Shown here: piece after piece, positions 50,697 through 60,102 of the stretch
Position numbering within the stretch: the stretch's first letter is position 1
How the letters are laid out: every line of letters begins with the position of its first letter
NCBI RefSeq assembly: GCF_000576305.1
Contig: NZ_BAVZ01000014.1
Coordinates: forward strand, 44,605 to 108,604
Direction: 5' to 3'
Length of the DNA: 64,000 nucleotides
Origin: Paenibacillus pini JCM 16418
GTDB taxonomy: Bacteria > Bacillota > Bacilli > Paenibacillales > Paenibacillaceae
Notes under the pieces: model-generated
Databases searched by the model: none
Told to the model about the DNA's origin: nothing
Seen by the model: the letters and a program-made list of their open reading frames with translations, nothing else
Made by a program: the position numbers and the translations under genes

Positions 50697-50726
50697 TTGA
50701 CAATATCTTTTGACAAATACTAAAAT
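50697..50726 (+). promoter_or_regulatory. SigA promoter of rny
   Basis: Perfect TTGACA (50697-50702), 18-bp spacer, TAAAAT (50721-50726). A second TTGACA lies at 50710-50715 without a matching -10. The leader to rny is about 245 nt. Confidence 0.6.
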
Positions 50727-50979
50727 GAGTATGAATCTTCTATTTATAAAGGTACCCTTTTTCCTTCCAAAGAGGATCGTTTATGTAAGATTCCTTGGCC
50801 CAATTCATATGATATGATTCCGCCACAAGTAAGGCGGGCTTTGTACATGCGGTTCGCATGTGCAGATGGAAATCGGTAATACACGATTTTTTGTATGATG
50901 ATGAACGTATTGAAGTAATTAAACAACTGTAGAATTTCCCAAGGAATACCTTGGAGGAACCAACGAGGAGGTGAACAGA
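50727..50979 (+). other. Long structured leader of rny, no recognised gene
   Basis: The gap between recX and rny is 374 bases; the last about 245 form the leader. Hairpins are CCGCC/GGCGG (50820-50824/50833-50837), perfect ACATGCG-GTT-CGCATGT (50845-50861), and CCAAGG-AATA-CCTTGG (50939-50954). A 24-codon frame (50858-50932) encoding DFLYDDERIEVIKQL lacks a ribosome binding site. RNase Y leaders may be autoregulated; here that is inference. Confidence 0.45.
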
Positions 50980-52520
50980 ATGCCTATATGGCTATCGGTC
51001 GTTCTCGTTGTTGCCGCATTATTCTTTGGGTTCGTGATTGGCTATTTTATTCGCAAATCTCTTGCAGAAGCTAAAATTTCCAGTGCTGAAGAAGCTGCCG
51101 TACAAATCGTGGAAAGCGCGAAGAAAGAAGCAGAAGCTCAGAAGAAGGAAACAGTTTTGGAGGTAAGGACGAAGTCCACAGAATCCGGACTGAAGCTGAA
51201 AAGGACACTCGTGAGCGTCGGAATGAAATTCAACGACAAGAAAGACGATTGTTGCAAAAAGAAGAGTCGCTGGATAAAAAAATTGAATCGCTAGAACGTA
51301 AAGAAGAACAAGTGGCTAACAAAGAGAAACGAATTGAAGAAACACAACAGCAAATTGACACGATTTACAAGAGCCAGATGTCAGAATTGGAGCGTATCTC
51401 TAATTTGACAATGGACGATGCAAGAAGCATCATTTTGAGCAATGTAGAGCAGGAAGTTCGCCATGAAACTGCACAAATGATTAAGGATATTGAACAGCAG
51501 GCGAAAGAAGAAGCGGATAAGAAATCCCGCGAAATCGTTACACTTGCTATACAACGTTGTGCTGCCGACCACGTAGCAGAAACGACAGTCTCTGTAGTAA
51601 CGTTGCCGAATGAGGAGATGAAAGGGCGTATTATCGGTCGTGAAGGCCGTAATATTCGTGCTCTGGAAACCCTCACTGGTATTGATCTCATTATCGATGA
51701 TACTCCGGAAGCTGTTATTTTGTCGGGATTTGATCCAATTCGTCGCGAAATCGCTCGAACTGCGCTTGAGAAATTGGTAGCAGATGGACGTATTCATCCA
51801 GCGCGAATTGAAGAAATGGTCGAAAAATCACGTAAAGAGGTTGATGAACGAATTCGTGAGTATGGTGAGCAAGCTACGTTTGAGGTAGGAGTACATGGAT
51901 TGCATCCAGATTTGATTAAAATTCTGGGTCGCCTGAAATTCCGTACTAGCTATGGTCAAAATGTGCTTAAACATTCCATGGAAGTAGCTTATCTGACTGG
52001 TTTAATGGCTGGAGAGCTAGGAGAAGACATCACACTCGCGAAACGTGCCGGTTTACTGCATGATATTGGCAAAGCGCTGGATCATGAAGTGGAAGGATCT
52101 CACGTGGAAATTGGCGTGGAACTTGCGAAGAAATACAAAGAACATCCAGTTGTAATCAACAGTATTGCATCGCATCACGGTGATGTTGAAGCTACATCGG
52201 TTATTGCTATGTTGGTTGGTGCCGCAGATGCACTCTCCGCTGCAAGACCGGGAGCACGCCGTGAAACGCTTGAGACTTATATCAGACGTCTTGAGAAGCT
52301 TGAGGAAATATCCGAATCCTTCGAAGGTGTTGAGAAATCATACGCCATTCAAGCTGGACGCGAAGTTCGCGTTATGGTACAGCCTGAAAAAGTCGATGAT
52401 GCGGATGCATTCCGTCTTGCGCGTGATATTACGAAACGGATTGAGAATGAGCTGGATTATCCAGGACATATCAAAGTTACAGTTCTTCGTGAAACGCGTG
52501 CAGTTGAATACGCTAAATAA
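50980..52520 (+). CDS. rny: Ribonuclease Y, one frameshift
   Basis: Membrane-anchored endoribonuclease that initiates mRNA decay. Restored length is 513 aa. An N-terminal membrane segment (about 3-24), a long coiled coil (about 30-190), a KH domain (GRIIGREGRNIRALETLTG) and an HD domain (GLLHDIGKALDHE) follow in order. ATG 50980 follows GAGGAGGTGAAC. The frame breaks at 51163-51164: GAGG-TAAGGAC should read GAGGCTAAGGAC, continuing VLEAKDEVHRIRTEAEKD. The break lies in the coiled coil, so both catalytic domains would otherwise be lost. Confidence 0.93.
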
Positions 52521-52533
52521 AGAAACACAAGAT

Positions 52534-52562
52534 AAAGTGGCCGCCATTTGGGGCCACTTTTC
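52534..52562 (+). terminator. Intrinsic terminator after rny
   Basis: AAAGTGGCC (52534-52542) pairs with GGCCACTTT (52552-52560), then TTT. It lies only about 15 bases before the ymdB ribosome binding site. Confidence 0.8.
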
Positions 52563-52591
52563 AATTGTTCACATATAAGGAGGAGAATCGT

Positions 52592-53386
52592 ATCAACGTT
52601 TTGTTTATTGGAGACATCGTAGGAAGTGTAGGCAGAAAAGCGTTAAGAACGACATTGCCATCCCTTAAATCAAAGTATAATCCACATATTATTATCGTTA
52701 ACGGTGAAAATTCAGCTGCAGGACGAGGAATTACACAGTCCATCGCTAGAGAGTTTTTTGATTGGGGAGTTCATGGCATTACAATGGGTAACCATACTTG
52801 GGACAATAAAGATATATTTGATTTTATCGATCATGAGCCTCGTATGATTCGTCCAGCCAATTTCCCTCCAGGCACACCAGGCCTGGGTTATACCGTTGTT
52901 AAGGCTAATGGTAAAGAGCTTGCTATTGTTAATTTACAGGGGCGTACGTTTCTGCCAGCGATCGACTGTCCATTTCGAGTAAGTGATGAAATTGTCGATG
53001 AACTACGCAAGAAGCATAAGCATATTCTTGTCGACTTCCATGCAGAGGCAACGTCAGAGAAAATTGCGATGGGCTGGCACTTAGATGGACGTGCTTCAAT
53101 CGTGGTAGGCACGCATACCCATGTACAGAGTAACGATGATCGGATCTTGCCCAATGGCACGGCATATCTTACTGACGCCGGTATGGTAGGTCCAAGAGAT
53201 GGCGTTCTAGGTATGGAGCAGGATGCAGTATTACGAAAATTCAAGACACAGCTCCCTGTGCGTTTTCAGGTAGATGAAGGTAAATGGCATCTTCATGGCT
53301 TGTTTGTTAAGCTTGATGATGTGACAGGTAAAGCGATGAAGATGGAAAAAATAAGGATATTAGAAGACGATTGGATTATGGACTAA
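52592..53386 (+). CDS. ymdB: YmdB metallophosphoesterase, with ATC at the expected start
   Basis: Encodes 264 aa from the expected start. It is a cyclic-nucleotide phosphodiesterase that affects biofilm and motility choice in B. subtilis. Motifs: VLFIGDIVGSVGR, NGENSAAGRGIT, MGNHTWDNKDI, VDFHAEATSEK, and GTHTHVQSND. The family normally begins M-x-V/I-LFIGDIVG. Here the codon eight bases after AAGGAGGAG (52577-52585) is ATC, with AAC-GTT-TTG-TTT next. TTG 52565 is in frame but lies upstream of the ribosome binding site, and TTG 52601 would delete three residues. Either AUC initiates or one base is wrong. Confidence 0.9.
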   Translation: MNVLFIGDIVGSVGRKALRTTLPSLKSKYNPHIIIVNGENSAAGRGITQSIAREFFDWGVHGITMGNHTWDNKDIFDFIDHEPRMIRPANFPPGTPGLGYTVVKANGKELAIVNLQGRTFLPAIDCPFRVSDEIVDELRKKHKHILVDFHAEATSEKIAMGWHLDGRASIVVGTHTHVQSNDDRILPNGTAYLTDAGMVGPRDGVLGMEQDAVLRKFKTQLPVRFQVDEGKWHLHGLFVKLDDVTGKAMKMEKIRILEDDWIMD

Positions 53387-53537
53387 GGCTATAAGACATA
53401 AGGCTTAATATGATATGTCTATAGATGGATATTTTATTTAAGGATTGTAAAAAAGAAGGTATTATTTTACCTCCCCCGAATAACATTTGAGTATGTAGAT
53501 GCGAGCTAACATCATATTCCCAGGGGAGGTACTTACC

Positions 53538-53798
53538 ATGGATGTATTAAAAGTTTCAGCAAAGTCCAATCCAAATTCTGTTGCCGGTGCATTAGCAGGC
53601 GTGCTTCGTGAACGTGGTGCTGCTGAGTTGCAAGCGATTGGTGCTGGTGCACTTAACCAAGCTGTTAAAGCAGTGGCTATTGCCCGGGGATTCGTTGCAC
53701 CCAGTGGAGTTGATTTGATCTGCATTCCAGCTTTTACAGACATTGTGATCGATGGGGAAGACCGAACTGCGATTAAATTAATAGTTGAGCCTAGATGA
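53538..53798 (+). CDS. spoVS: Stage V sporulation protein S
   Basis: Encodes 86 aa, the exact family length, of the Alba-like nucleic-acid-binding fold. KVSAKSNPNSVAGALAGVLRE and AIGAGALNQAVKAVAIARG are diagnostic. In B. subtilis spoVS acts in septation and spore-coat stages and its loss affects division control. ATG 53538 follows GGGGAGG at 53522-53528. The frame is open to 53499 without homology. The gap before the dipeptidase has a very long hairpin. Confidence 0.96.
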   Translation: MDVLKVSAKSNPNSVAGALAGVLRERGAAELQAIGAGALNQAVKAVAIARGFVAPSGVDLICIPAFTDIVIDGEDRTAIKLIVEPR

Positions 53799-53914
53799 AT
53801 GGATAGATTCAAATTGTGAATAACGATATAGATTGAATTTAAATTTGTTATGTAATAATCCTAATAAATGTTAACGTTTATGATTGGGCATATCTTTAGT
53901 AGTTCATTCTAGGT

Positions 53915-54010
53915 AAACCTGTTTATTGATATAAATTGAATGAAGCAGAAGAGGGGGACTGTATGTCCTCAAACTTTTATTCAGTTTATATGAAATAGAC
54001 AGGTTTTTTT
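53915..54010 (+). repeat. 92-nt long inverted repeat ending in a T-run
   Basis: AAACCTGT-TTA...TTGAATGAAG (53915-53945) is an imperfect inverted copy of CTTTTATTCAG...GACAGGTTT (53974-54006). The loop itself folds as GAGGGGGAC/GTCCTC (53951-53970), so nearly the whole segment forms one hairpin, with TTTTTTT after it. It is either an unusually long intrinsic terminator or a small RNA or miniature-element remnant. Confidence 0.6.
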
Positions 54011-54041
54011 GCATGTTATGAGTTAAAGGAGGGGAAGGATT

Positions 54042-55148
54042 ATGAATTATCCTGTCGTAGATTTTCATTGTGATGCTCTGAGTAAAATGATGGAGAATGC
54101 AAATATATCTTTTAAGGATGGATATCAGCTTGATGTTACATACCAGCGTATGCTTCAGGGAGAAGTGTCGCTACAATGCTTTGCTATATATTTATCTGAA
54201 CGTTGGGGGACGCCTCGTTATGAATATATTTTAAATCAAGTGGATGTATTCAAATCACGAGTGCTCCCTACGGCCGATGGAATGGAGTGGTTAAAGTGGA
54301 GAGAGCAGATAAAGCATATACGTCCAAAGGTAGGACAAAATAGCGAACAAAAGAACCTAACAGAAAATAATATCTCATATCAGGCGGGCGTAAAGGGTGC
54401 TCTAAAGAACGATCATCATAAAGGTGGGCACTCGTTAAAAGCAATAGATATAAACTCCTTAGAAGTACCCTCAGGGTGCTGGGGGATGCTATCGGTTGAA
54501 GGGGCAGACGGATTTGAAGGAAATTTGTTTTATGTCAAAATGTGTTTCGAATTAGGAGTAAGGTTTTTAGGATTAACATGGAATTATGCTAATTGGGCTG
54601 CAGACGGTGTGTTGGAGAAAAGAAACGGCGGTTTAACGAAAAAGGGAATTGAGCTCGTGCGCTTGTGTAACGAGATTGGACTACTTCTTGATGTCTCACA
54701 TTTGTCACCAGCTGGATTCTGGGAACTGACAGAGCTCACAAAACAACCTTTTATCGCTTCTCACTCTAATGTATATCGTATTTGTCCACATCCTCGTAAT
54801 TTAAGTGATGAACAAATTCGGGCTATTGTATCCATGGATGGAAGAATAGGGCTTACCTTTGTGCCTTGGTTTGTAAAACAAGATGAGGCTTCCGTTAAGA
54901 TTAAAGATCTTCTTCCTCATATTGAACACATTTGTGAGCTGGGAGGAGAGAATCATCTCATGTTTGGGTCTGATTTCGACGGCATTGAATCCTGGGTAAA
55001 GGGACTTGAACATCCGGCATGCTATCCCGCTCTTGCTGAACTGCTACTCAAACATTATTCGGAATCCCAGATCAAAGGATGGTTTAACAATAATGCATTA
55101 AACTTTTTGGAAACCCATTTGCCTGAAAGAAGTAAATCTTCTGTGTAA
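54042..55148 (+). CDS. Membrane dipeptidase (peptidase M19) family protein
   Basis: Encodes 368 aa. Zinc-dependent TIM-barrel dipeptidase of the amidohydrolase superfamily, related to renal dipeptidase and B. subtilis-type PepD homologues. Metal-site motifs are VVDFHCDAL at the N-terminus, MLSVEGAD, LLLDVSHLSPAGFWE, and IASHSNVY, with GSDFDGIESW near the C-terminus. It has no signal peptide, so it is probably cytoplasmic. The substrate is not predictable. ATG 54042 follows AAAGGAGGGG. It is flanked by a long hairpin upstream and a gap downstream. Confidence 0.88.
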   Translation: MNYPVVDFHCDALSKMMENANISFKDGYQLDVTYQRMLQGEVSLQCFAIYLSERWGTPRYEYILNQVDVFKSRVLPTADGMEWLKWREQIKHIRPKVGQNSEQKNLTENNISYQAGVKGALKNDHHKGGHSLKAIDINSLEVPSGCWGMLSVEGADGFEGNLFYVKMCFELGVRFLGLTWNYANWAADGVLEKRNGGLTKKGIELVRLCNEIGLLLDVSHLSPAGFWELTELTKQPFIASHSNVYRICPHPRNLSDEQIRAIVSMDGRIGLTFVPWFVKQDEASVKIKDLLPHIEHICELGGENHLMFGSDFDGIESWVKGLEHPACYPALAELLLKHYSESQIKGWFNNNALNFLETHLPERSKSSV

Positions 55149-55312
55149 TCCCGTTTACTTAGGCGCGAAGAAATGACAAACTTGTAGCAGAGTATAAATA
55201 ATTTCATTGAAGGCGCTTCCTTAGGGGTATCACCTTTTTGTTTTCGGTTAAAAGGATGTATAATAAGTCTTACAATGTACAGAACATAGATAACATTAAG
55301 GAGTGATTTCAG

Positions 55313-55885
55313 ATGAGTAAAACTGTACCTGTAGGCGTATCTGCAAGACATATACATCTGTCCCAAGAACATATTGAGGCCCTGTTTGGTCAAGGTTATC
55401 AATTGACAGAATTCAAGCCTCTTTCACAGCCCGGACAATTTGCGGCAAATGAAACGGTGGCTGTTATCGGTCCTAAGGGACAATTCGACAAGGTTAGAAT
55501 TTTGGGACCAGCTCGTCAAGCGAGCCAATTAGAAATTTCTCGTACTGATTCTTTCGCGATTGGAGTGAAGGCTCCAGTTCGAGAATCTGGTAAAATAGAT
55601 GGAACTCCAGGCATTACAATTAAAGGGCCTGAAGGTCAAGTAGAGCTTGAACAGGGAGTCATTGTGGCTGCAAGACATATTCATTTTCATACCTCGGATG
55701 CAAAGAACTGGGGAATTGAAGATCAGCAGCTACTTAAAGTTCGTCTGAGCGGAGAACGCGGTCTCATTCTTGAGAATGTAATCGCTCGTGTTTCCGATTC
55801 ATTTGCGCTAGATATGCATATTGATACCGATGAAGCGAACGCAGCGGGGGCTAAGACTGGTGATACGGCTGAATTAGTAGAGTAG
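55313..55885 (+). CDS. pduL: Phosphate propanoyltransferase (PduL family)
   Basis: Encodes 190 aa of the PduL-type phosphotransacylase, which interconverts acyl-CoA and acyl phosphate. It is unrelated to Pta. Paired His clusters SARHIHLS and AARHIHFHTSD form the dinuclear zinc site. No microcompartment shell genes lie nearby, and no microcompartment-targeting N-terminal helix is visible, so it likely works in the cytosol in acetyl- or propionyl-phosphate metabolism. ATG 55313 follows AAGGAGTG. Confidence 0.9.
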   Translation: MSKTVPVGVSARHIHLSQEHIEALFGQGYQLTEFKPLSQPGQFAANETVAVIGPKGQFDKVRILGPARQASQLEISRTDSFAIGVKAPVRESGKIDGTPGITIKGPEGQVELEQGVIVAARHIHFHTSDAKNWGIEDQQLLKVRLSGERGLILENVIARVSDSFALDMHIDTDEANAAGAKTGDTAELVE

Positions 55886-55913
55886 ATCTATTTAAATTTA
55901 TATATGAGCTAAG

Positions 55914-55955
55914 CATAAAAAACGGGAGGAAATCTCCTGTTTTTTGCTTTTTTCG
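55914..55955. terminator. Terminator after pduL
   Basis: AAAAAACGGGAG pairs with CTCCTGTTTTTT around GAAAT, followed by GCTTTTTT. The A-tract on the other arm means it could also work in reverse. Confidence 0.88.
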
Positions 55956-56059
55956 TGTAGTGTTAAAGTAGATAACACATTGGGTTCATGATATAATCCA
56001 TAAGAATGTCTTTTAGTTTGTAGGGCTTGTCCCTTGGAAGTGAAGGAGTGGTCAACATC

Positions 56060-57615
56060 ATGGCTAAAGAAACAAAGGATTACTCCAAATATTTTGATTT
56101 CTCGGACGCTAAGATCCTCTCTGAGGATGAATTCGGAAAAAAAGTACGAATTAAGGGCCGGGAGATTCATATTATTTCGGAGCCTAACCATAGACAAGGT
56201 AAGAAGCGCCGCAAAGAAGATGTACAGGTGCTTTACGAATCTGTGCCACAGGAGCTCATGGGTATTGGTGAAGGTAAGCATTATATTGTCTATACCTTCG
56301 GATGCCAAATGAATGAGCATGATTCAGAAACGATTAAAGGCTTATTAGAACAAATGGGATACACAAGCACAGAAGACCGTAAGGAAGCGGATATTATTCT
56401 GCTAAACACATGCGCAATTCGTGAAAATGCTGAGGATAAGGTGTTTGGAGAATTGGGCCATCTCAAGCATTTAAAGACAGAGAAACCCGACCTGCTATTA
56501 GGTGTGTGCGGATGTATGTCGCAAGAAGAGAATGTGGTCAATCGTATTATGCAAAAGCATGGTTTCGTGGATTTGATCTTCGGAACTCATAATGTGCATC
56601 GATTACCACAATTGATTCAAGAAGCGCTGTTTAGCAAAGAAATGATCGTCGAAGTTTGGTCTAAAGAAGGCGACATTATTGAGAATCTACCGAAGAAACG
56701 GCAGGGATTACGAGCTTGGGTTAACATTATGTATGGCTGCGACAAATTCTGTACATATTGTATTGTTCCATTTACTCGTGGAAAAGAGCGTAGCAGGCGT
56801 CCAGAAGATGTGATCGCGGAAGTGCGCGACCTAGCTCGGCAAGGCTTCAAGGAAATTACCCTTCTGGGTCAAAACGTAAACGCCTACGGTAAAGATTTCA
56901 TCGACATCAAATATTCGTTCGCTGATCTGATGGATGATATTCGATTAATCGATATTCCCCGAGTACGTTTTATGACTTCACACCCGCGTGATTTCGATGA
57001 TCATTTGGTTGAAGTACTTGGAAAAGGTGGCAATTTAGTCGAGCATATTCACTTACCAGTCAATCGGGAAACAATGCTATTCTCAAAATTATGGGAAGAA
57101 AATATACACGTGAAGTGTATCTTGAGCTTGTTCGCAAATTGAAGGAAAGTGTACCTGGACTTGTCCTGACGACTGATATTATTGTTGGATTCCCCGGAGA
57201 AACTGAAGAGCAGTTTGAAGATACGATGGATCTAGTGCGTGAAGTTGGTTTTGATTCCGCGTATACGTTTATCTATTCCCCGCGTGAAGGTACGCCTGCT
57301 GCGGTAATGGAAGACAACGTTCCGATGGACGTGAAGAGCGAGCGCCTACAACGTCTCAACAAAGCTATCGTTGATCGTAGTCATGAGAGCAATAAGAATA
57401 TGCTTGGCTTGGTGGTCGAAGTTCTCGTAGAGGGTGAGAGTAAGAACAATGCTGCGGTGCTTGCCGGCCGTACTCGCACAAGTAAGCTGGTTCATTTTGA
57501 AGGGGATGCAAGTTTGATTGGCACATTTGTGCAGGTTAAAATTACCGATTCAATGACCTGGTACATTAAGGGCGAAGTCGTTGACGAACCAGTAACTGTA
57601 GCAGTATCCATATAA
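56060..57615 (+). CDS. miaB: tRNA-i6A37 methylthiotransferase MiaB, one frameshift
   Basis: Radical-SAM enzyme adding a 2-methylthio group to i6A37 of tRNA. Restored length is 518 aa. It has an N-terminal extension (about 1-75), the UPF0004 cluster Cys in TFGCQMNEHDSE, NTCAIRE and GVCGCM, the radical SAM CxxxCxxC in GCDKFCTYCIVP, then a C-terminal TRAM domain. ATG 56060 follows GAAGGAGTGG. The frame breaks at 57060-57061: CCAGT-CAATCGGGA needs one base to continue LPVQSGNNAILKIMGRKYTRE. The missing base is the third of a Val codon, so it cannot be identified. ymcA follows, as in B. subtilis. Confidence 0.93.
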
Positions 57616-57635
57616 ATAGAATAGGGGTAATAAAC

Positions 57636-58082
57636 GTGACAGACAAGGGACATATGAATAAATACGGCATGATGTCATACGATACTAAAGAATTGATTAT
57701 CCGTGAGGATATCATGGCCAAAGCTCAGGAACTAGCTCAACTCATTTCAAGCAGCGAAGAAGTTCAACAGTTTCAGAAAGCTGAAGAAAAAATCCGTGAA
57801 CATGAACGCATTCAAGGTCTTATTAAAACAATTAAGAAGAAACAAAAAGAACTTGTTGCTTTCGAATCTTTTCAAAATAAAGAGATGATTATGAAAATAG
57901 AGAAAGAAGTTTCAGATTTACAGGATGAGATTGATGGTATTCCGCTAGTTGTAGAATTTCAACAAAGCCAAAGCGACATCAATTATTTATTACAGTTGGT
58001 AATTTCTGTCCTTCGGGATACGGTTTCTCAAAAAGTAAACGTGGAAGCGGGAACAGATTCGCCTCCTTCCGATTGCGGATAA
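57636..58082 (+). CDS. ymcA: YmcA/RicA family regulator
   Basis: Encodes 148 aa of the YlbF/YmcA family. It is mostly helical (coiled coil about 45-110), with FQKAEEKIREHERIQ and a C-terminal Cys in PPSDCG. In B. subtilis RicA-RicF-RicT form an Fe-S-cluster complex that stimulates RNase Y and is needed for sporulation, competence and biofilm. So this gene functionally connects to rny. GTG 57636 follows AGGGGT; ATG 57654 is an alternative start. The position directly after miaB matches B. subtilis. Confidence 0.9.
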   Translation: MTDKGHMNKYGMMSYDTKELIIREDIMAKAQELAQLISSSEEVQQFQKAEEKIREHERIQGLIKTIKKKQKELVAFESFQNKEMIMKIEKEVSDLQDEIDGIPLVVEFQQSQSDINYLLQLVISVLRDTVSQKVNVEAGTDSPPSDCG

Positions 58083-58092
58083 GTTAAGGAAT

Positions 58093-58124
58093 AAGGTTGC
58101 GGATCAAGATCCGCGCCTTTTTTG
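58093..58124 (+). terminator. Intrinsic terminator after ymcA
   Basis: AAGG-TT-GCGGATC-AA-GATCCGC-GCCTT, followed by TTTTT. Perfect inner 7-bp stem. Confidence 0.85.
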
Positions 58125-58177
58125 CTTTTTCTAGGGTGTATTTTGGGTAGTATTAAGATATAAGGAAGAGGAAGAGT

Positions 58178-58702
58178 ATGAAGGATGTAGAACCAGCGTT
58201 TCTCATAAGAGAATTAAGGGATGGAGAAATACCACCCATGGAACTTTTACTACTCGCCGATTCTGAAATAACGCAAGTAATGAAGTACAGGGATCTCGTA
58301 AAATGGCTAATTGTTGAGCAAAACGAGATTGTTGTTGGAGTATGTGGTGTTATGGAAATTGAACCAGACAATCTAGAGATCATGAATATTGCAGTTGATC
58401 CGGACTGTCAAGGCCAAGGGTATGCAAAAAGGCTTATTGGGCAAGTGATGGAGATGGGAAGAACACAAGGTTATAAACGGGTATGGATTCGTACAGGCAA
58501 TTCTAGTTTAAATCAGTTAGCTCTGTATCAAAAATGTGGCTTTCGAATGGTACGCATCGAGCGGGATCATTTTATTAAACATTATCAAGAAATGATATAT
58601 GAAAATGGGATATGGTGCCGAGATCAAGTGATCCTAGAAGCCGAATTATCATCCAAGTATTGTAGTTCGCATAGGAAACACCATCCGAGAACAGTCACAT
58701 AA
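58178..58702 (+). CDS. GNAT family N-acetyltransferase
   Basis: Encodes 174 aa. The acetyl-CoA-binding motif A is clear: NIAVDPDCQGQGYAKRLIGQVM (R/Q-x-x-G-x-G/A pattern), and motif B follows in NQLALYQKCGFRMVRIERD. The substrate is not predictable from sequence. ATG 58178 follows GGAAGAGGAAG. The gene lies between a terminator and a thioesterase gene, 30 bases apart, so the two may be co-transcribed. Confidence 0.88.
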   Translation: MKDVEPAFLIRELRDGEIPPMELLLLADSEITQVMKYRDLVKWLIVEQNEIVVGVCGVMEIEPDNLEIMNIAVDPDCQGQGYAKRLIGQVMEMGRTQGYKRVWIRTGNSSLNQLALYQKCGFRMVRIERDHFIKHYQEMIYENGIWCRDQVILEAELSSKYCSSHRKHHPRTVT

Positions 58703-58732
58703 AATATAAACAACTATGGGGGAAATAAATAG

Positions 58733-59140
58733 ATGGAAAATGCATTAGATGCAATGTTGGCTCGTGGAGAACACACGTTTTGGAATTATCTGGGCTGTGA
58801 GTACATTTCAGGTGATCAGAACGAAGTGAAAATTGAACTCGATGCACAAGAACATCATACCAACTCATTGGGCATTATTCATGGGGGTGTCCTCACTTCT
58901 CTAATGGATCAAGCTATGGGAATGGTTGCAACCGCAAGAAAAAATTTGGATAGCTGCGTCACGACAAATCTCAATGTTCATTTTATGTCTCCTATGAAGC
59001 AAGGTCGTCTTTTTGTCTCGGCTATTATCTTACATGAGGCTGGAAGAAGCTTGACGTCACAGGCAAGAATTCATGACAGCGAGGGTAACCTAGGATGCAT
59101 GGCAACTGGAAGTTTCAGAGTTATTCAACGTAAATCATAA
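58733..59140 (+). CDS. PaaI-type hotdog thioesterase
   Basis: Encodes 135 aa, one hotdog domain. The family signature HTNSLGIIHGGVLTSLMDQAMG holds the active-site His-Gly-Gly and Asp. TTNLNVHFMSPMKQGRLFVSA and the C-terminal GCMATGSFRVI are typical of acyl-CoA thioesterases of the PaaI/YdiI kind. The acyl substrate is unknown. ATG 58733 follows GGGGGAAA. Short intergenic distances link it to the GNAT gene before it. Confidence 0.88.
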   Translation: MENALDAMLARGEHTFWNYLGCEYISGDQNEVKIELDAQEHHTNSLGIIHGGVLTSLMDQAMGMVATARKNLDSCVTTNLNVHFMSPMKQGRLFVSAIILHEAGRSLTSQARIHDSEGNLGCMATGSFRVIQRKS

Positions 59141-59181
59141 AACAATAATAGAATGGAATCCATCAGATAAAATGGGGAGAC

Positions 59182-59209
59182 TTGACATTATTTTTTAATT
59201 GTTCATAAT
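59182..59209 (+). promoter_or_regulatory. Promoter of the NAD-salvage group, with an overlapping inverted repeat
   Basis: TTGACA (59182-59187), 16-bp spacer, CATAAT (59204-59209). CATTAT (59186-59191) and ATAATG (59205-59210) form an inverted repeat over the promoter core, a possible operator for the adjacent NrtR-like regulator. The operator idea is inference. Confidence 0.45.
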
Positions 59210-59243
59210 GAAAATATCAATAAGAATGTTATGTGGTGATAAT

Positions 59244-60091
59244 ATGGATGATCAAGTAAATAGAGATTCAAATAACAACAATCAATTAATTGAAAATCAA
59301 TCTGATTTAAATGGAAACCTGGTTCATGAAGAGGGAGCTTCTAATAATCGGGTCAAGAAATATCGGACCCTGATGGAGTTCCTGCTGACATTGTGATGTT
59401 CACATTGACTAAGAGAGAACGAAAAACCGTAACGAAGACATTACCTATTCGTGAGCTCAAGGTTATGTTGATTCGCCGTAAGGCGTGGCCGTTCGCTGGG
59501 ATGTGGGCATTACCCGGAGGGTTTTGCCAAGAGAGTGAATCCATTTATGATGCAGCTAAGCGGGAGCTCAAGGAAGAGACAGGAGTTGACGGAGGACATC
59601 TGGAATATCTAGGCGTCTACAGTACTCCAGGCAGAGATCCACGGGGCTGGATTATCAGCAATGCTTTTTTTGCTCTTGTGGAAGAGTGGATGCTTGAGCA
59701 TAGACAAGCGGCGGATGATGCTGGTGAAGTTGGATTATTTGGAATTGATGAAGTACTTGGTGAATTAGACTTAGCTTTTGATCACAGAGATATCATTCGG
59801 GATGCCTATATGCGCATTCAGCAGCAAATGCTGCATTCTACGATCGCGAGGCAGTTCCTTCTCGAACAGTTTACACTAAGTGAGCTATACCAGGTAATTC
59901 AGACCGTTGTACCGGAGTTTAACGAGCCAAATTTTATTCGAAAAATTACGTCTACTCGCAGTAGACAAGGTATTTTAGAGGAAGTACGTGATAAAGATGG
60001 CAAGCCGTTAAGTTCTAATCAATATTCTCAGCGCCCTGCGCAGCTCTATCGTTTTACTGATTTAGTGCCACTTTTATCCATTTATACGTAA
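59244..60091 (+). CDS. Nudix protein with C-terminal winged helix, NrtR-like, one frameshift
   Basis: Restored length 282 aa. A polar Asn-rich N-terminus is followed by a Nudix domain with an intact box G-x5-E-x7-REL-x-EETGV (GGFCQESE...). A C-terminal winged-helix part (QFTLSELYQVIQTVVPE; FIRKITSTRSRQG) gives the NrtR architecture, in which the Nudix domain senses ADP-ribose. It lies directly before pncA and pncB, strengthening an NAD-salvage regulator call. An intact box also allows ADP-ribose hydrolysis. ATG 59244 follows GGTGAT. The frame breaks at 59367-59371: ACCCTGAT needs one more base (probably C) to read T-P-D-G-V-P-A-D. Confidence 0.85.
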
Positions 60092-60102
60092 GGGGTGGGG
60101 AA

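Noticed and set aside
53441..53500. SigH promoter upstream of spoVS
   Set aside because: AGGATTG at 53441 fits the -35 pattern, but no GAAT-type -10 occurs at the right spacing, so I do not claim it.
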